Position numbers and translations under genes: made by a program
Shown here: positions 39,366-42,000 of the stretch, piece after piece
Layout: each line of letters starts with the position of its first letter
Position numbering within the stretch: the stretch's first letter is position 1
Virus record (IMG/VR): IMGVR_UViG_3300024308_000013
Location: 1-42,000 of that record
Length of the DNA stretch: 42,000 nucleotides
From: a virus
Direction: 5' to 3' (one strand)
The notes under the pieces: generated by a model
Databases searched by the model: none
The model's input: only the letters and a program-made list of their open reading frames with translations
What the model was told of the DNA's origin: nothing

Positions 39366-42000
39366 ATGGCCATCGGTATCCCTGAATTCGCCACGCAACT
39401 GGCCGACCTTCAGGCGCAGTTCGTCGCCGGGGACATCGACCAGGGCGAGCTGGCAGGCGGTCTTCGGGCGCTCTGGGAGGAGTCGGAGAACATCCCGCTC
39501 CTCTTCCAGAACATGCAAGAGGTCATCGCCATCAAGGCGACGATCCTGACGGCCTTTCAAGCCGCCCTTCAGGTCAAGGGCACGGTCGCGTCGGTGAGCG
39601 CCCTGCCGGCCGGGGCGGTCGACCGCGACGCCTACAAGATCGACAACGCCGCTGACGCCAAGGACAAGCACCTCTATGTGCGAGTGGCTGGTGCGTGGGT
39701 CGATCTCGGTTCTTTCGGCGGCGATGCTGGCCGTAGCGGGTACCAGGTGGCCGTCGCAAACGGCTTCACGGGGACTGAGACCGAGTACGGCAACCTGCCA
39801 ATTACCAAGGCCGCAATTGCGCAGACTGCGGCGAACAACGCGGATGCGAAAGCGGCGCTAGCGCAAGAGAAGGCTGGCCTCGCTGTTGAGAAGGCGGCGA
39901 TCGCTCAAGCGGCGGCCGACAACGCCGACGCCAAAGCCATCGCGGCCCAGGCCGTTGTGGATGGGGCGGAGACCATCCTCGACGCCGTGCCGCTGGCTGA
40001 GGCTGCGCGAGACGCAGCCGAAGCTTCACGCGTCTCGGCCGAGATGACGCGCAACACCGTCCAGGGCTCGATGCCCTTGCTGTTCGCGTCCCCCAACCTG
40101 TTCCCGGACGCCGACCTGACGGGCTTATTCGCTAAGGACTGGTCAGCCGACGTCCCCACCAGCCAGATCGGGGGGCGCCCGGCCCTGGTTTTCACGGGCG
40201 TGACGCGCACGCAGCGGACGCCTGTCGCGATGCTTGGTGGGCCTGGCGCGATCTTCTCGGCTGGCCTCATCGTGGAAAACCTTACGTGGGTTTCCGGTGG
40301 CGCGAACCTGATCCTGATCCGGCAGCTCGATATCGCCCGCAACCCGATCAGCGGAACGTCGGTGACGCTGTTGCAGACCGGCGCGAACACCTCGACCTCG
40401 CAGTCGCTCACGACGACGGCGCAGACGATCCACGCCGACGCGGCCTTCGTGGAGCTGTACATCTCATCGGGCGGCAATGCCGGCAATGTCGTGACCGCGT
40501 CGCAGATCGGCCTCTACAAGGGCGCGAGCGCCGCCTACCGCCCCGGTGTTACCGGGCGCGTTCCCTCGGTCTCCGATCTCTACGGCGTGCTGGCTGGCCT
40601 GGCGCGTCTGTACGGCGAACCGAATTTGTTCCCCGACAAAACCATGACGGGCGTGGGCTGGAGCGGCCCTATGACGACGTCGCGCCGCGCCGGTCGTAAG
40701 ACGCTGCGCGCGACGGGCGGCGATCGTTATGTCCGTCTAGCGGCGTCCGCATTGGGCGATCCGGGGGCGACGTTCTCCGTGGGTGTGACGGTCGAGGCTG
40801 TCGGCTACACCAGCGGTGCGGCCAACAGCGTCCTGGTTCGTCAGCTGACCTCTGGCGGCGCCGTGATCTCCGGTACGACGGTCACGCTGAACAATAGTTC
40901 GACCAAGTCTTTCGTCGAAGCCACGCCCGCCGTGGCCGAAGCCATGGTGCTCGACGCTACGGCCGCCTTCGTGGAGCTGTATCTCCAGGCCAGCGGAAAT
41001 GCGGCGAACTTCGTCGAGGTCTCGCTGATCGGCTTCTACAAGGGGGACACGGCCTTCTATCGCCCTGTCATGGACGGCCTGGCCACGACGCCGGACCTCT
41101 ACGGCGCTGTGGCTGGGGTGGCTCGTCTCTACAGCGAGCCGAACCTCTTCCCCGACAAGTCCATGTCTGGCGTGGGCTGGAGCGGCGCGCTCACGACGGG
41201 TCGTCGATCGGGCCGCAAGACCCTCAAGACGACCGGCGGTGATCGCTATATCCGGGTCGCCGCGTCGGTGCTGGGTGGCCCCGGGGCGACCTTTTCGGCC
41301 GGCGTGACGGTCGAGGCGATGGGTTGGACGGGCGGCAGCGCGAACAGCGTGCTGATCCGGCAGCTGACCTCGGCGGCTGCGGTGATCTCCGGTACGACCC
41401 AGACCATCTACACGGGATCGAATCGGACCTTCACCGAACCGACGCCGGGCGTGCTGGAAAACGTCACCATCGACGCGTCCGCCGCCTACATCGAGTTCTA
41501 CCTGCAAGCGTCGGGCAACGCCGCCAATTACGTCGAGATCTCGTTGGCGGGCCTCTACAAGGGTGACAGCGCGCTCTACCGCCCGCCCATGGACGGCCTG
41601 GCCACCACGCCGGACCTCTATGGCGCGGTGGCTGGTCTCTCGCGCCTGTTCAGCGAGCCGAACGTCTTCCCCGACGCATCGATGTCGGGGGCTGGCTGGA
41701 GCGGCGCGATGACGACCAGCACGCGGGATGGGCGCAAGACGCTCCGGGCGACAGGCGCTGACCGCTACATTCGCGTTCCCGCCAGCACGCTCGGCGGGCC
41801 AGGAGCGACCTTCTCGGTCGGCGTTGTCGTCGAGGCGGTCGGCTACACTTCGGGCGGCGCCAATACGGTGATTGTGCGCCAGCTGACGACCGGGTTCGCG
41901 GCAATCAGCGGTAAAACAAAGGCAGTCTACAACGCCAGCGCCAGTTCGTTCGAGGAAATCCGGCGCGGAGCTTTGGAAGCGGAGGTCATCGACGACAACG
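39366..42000 (+). CDS. Tail fibre/spike protein, N-terminal part (continues at base 1)
   Basis: ATG 39366 opens a frame with no stop before the window end; the last 127 bases repeat 1-127, so it continues in frame to 2142 (about 1,549 residues in all). Residues 1-65 form a helical attachment region. Residues about 70-130 hold KGTVASVSALPAGAVDRDAYKI and a short Gly-rich hinge. Residues about 140-240 are an Ala-rich coiled coil with internal repeats (AIAQTAANNADAKAALAQ). From about 40089 tandem modules of 173-176 residues begin. It should bind the cell surface and probably hydrolyse polysaccharide through its beta-helix. Confidence 0.9.
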   Translation, partial: MAIGIPEFATQLADLQAQFVAGDIDQGELAGGLRALWEESENIPLLFQNMQEVIAIKATILTAFQAALQVKGTVASVSALPAGAVDRDAYKIDNAADAKDKHLYVRVAGAWVDLGSFGGDAGRSGYQVAVANGFTGTETEYGNLPITKAAIAQTAANNADAKAALAQEKAGLAVEKAAIAQAAADNADAKAIAAQAVVDGAETILDAVPLAEAARDAAEASRVSAEMTRNTVQGSMPLLFASPNLFPDADLTGLFAKDWSADVPTSQIGGRPALVFTGVTRTQRTPVAMLGGPGAIFSAGLIVENLTWVSGGANLILIRQLDIARNPISGTSVTLLQTGANTSTSQSLTTTAQTIHADAAFVELYISSGGNAGNVVTASQIGLYKGASAAYRPGVTGRVPSVSDLYGVLAGLARLYGEPNLFPDKTMTGVGWSGPMTTSRRAGRKTLRATGGDRYVRLAASALGDPGATFSVGVTVEAVGYTSGAANSVLVRQLTSGGAVISGTTVTLNNSSTKSFVEATPAVAEAMVLDATAAFVELYLQASGNAANFVEVSLIGFYKGDTAFYRPVMDGLATTPDLYGAVAGVARLYSEPNLFPDKSMSGVGWSGALTTGRRSGRKTLKTTGGDRYIRVAASVLGGPGATFSAGVTVEAMGWTGGSANSVLIRQLTSAAAVISGTTQTIYTGSNRTFTEPTPGVLENVTIDASAAYIEFYLQASGNAANYVEISLAGLYKGDSALYRPPMDGLATTPDLYGAVAGLSRLFSEPNVFPDASMSGAGWSGAMTTSTRDGRKTLRATGADRYIRVPASTLGGPGATFSVGVVVEAVGYTSGGANTVIVRQLTTGFAAISGKTKAVYNASASSFEEIRRGALEAEVIDDN
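40089..42000 (+). repeat. Tandem 519-bp modules in the tail fibre gene
   Basis: Module starts (codons for xPNxFPD) lie at 40089, 40617, 41136, 41655 and, across the join, at 301. The first spacing is 528 bp and the next three are exactly 519 bp (173 residues). Each has the core GGPGATFS or GDPGATFS, then AAFVELY-like and ISLAGLYKGDSALYRP-like ends, reading as a carbohydrate-binding jelly-roll. Confidence 0.9.
41874..42000. repeat. Terminal overlap of a circular contig (right copy)
   Basis: Identical to bases 1-127. It lies inside the fourth tail-fibre module. Confidence 0.93.

Noticed and set aside
1-42000. CRISPR array, rRNA or insertion sequence
   Set aside because: No regularly spaced short repeats with unique spacers, no rRNA-like sequence and no transposase were seen; the regular repeats found are fibre modules and iterons.

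Overview
The window is the complete, circularly closed genome of a temperate, lambda-like siphovirus. Its first 127 bases are repeated exactly as its last 127 bases (41874-42000), so the unique circle is 41,873 bp. The tail-fibre gene runs in frame across the join. The DNA is GC-rich, with codons strongly biased to G or C in third position. Gene families and a TTGACG-type -35 element point to an alphaproteobacterial host, perhaps Caulobacterales; this is inference, since no host DNA is present beyond a tRNA 3' end carried in the attachment site.

Layout: (a) 39366-42000 plus 1-2142, one very long tail fibre/spike gene with five tandem modules and a beta-helix end. (b) 2143-3168, a minus-strand accessory gene whose product looks like a proteasome/HslV-type Ntn hydrolase. 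(c) 3327-5391, lysis cassette (membrane and coiled-coil protein, holin candidate, GH24 endolysin, overlapping Rz/Rz1 spanins) with a terminator. (d) 5493-6190, two small minus-strand genes. (e) 6282-6512, attP, containing the 3' end of a tRNA gene and integrase arm-type repeats. (f) 6519-13132, a tightly coupled leftward early operon running from an XRE regulator through a large ParB-like protein to excisionase and integrase. (g) 13403-14876, immunity region: accessory secreted protein, LexA/CI-like repressor, operators and Cro-like gene. (h) 14873-20850, rightward early genes: DNA methyltransferase, Prim-Pol primase, SF3 helicase, an iteron cluster that may be the origin, and a probable late regulator. 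(i) 21116-39362, packaging, head and tail genes in the order TerS, TerL, gpW-like, portal, protease-capsid fusion, decoration, connectors, tail tube, frameshifted chaperones, tape measure, distal tail, peptidase, tip.

Three signals cut across the standard annotation. First, the near-perfect palindrome GCGAACCNGGTTCGC occurs nine times around the genome, mostly within about 75 bp of a gene boundary and mostly inside coding sequence. Second, the phage carries a lone 805-residue ParB-like protein with intact CTP-binding motifs and no visible ParA; it is a natural candidate to bind that palindrome. Third, the minus-strand gene at 2143-3168 keeps the Thr1, Asp17 and Lys33 equivalents of an active proteasome-type peptidase. 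An in-phase A-AAA-AAC slippery heptamer in the tail chaperone gene is also clear.
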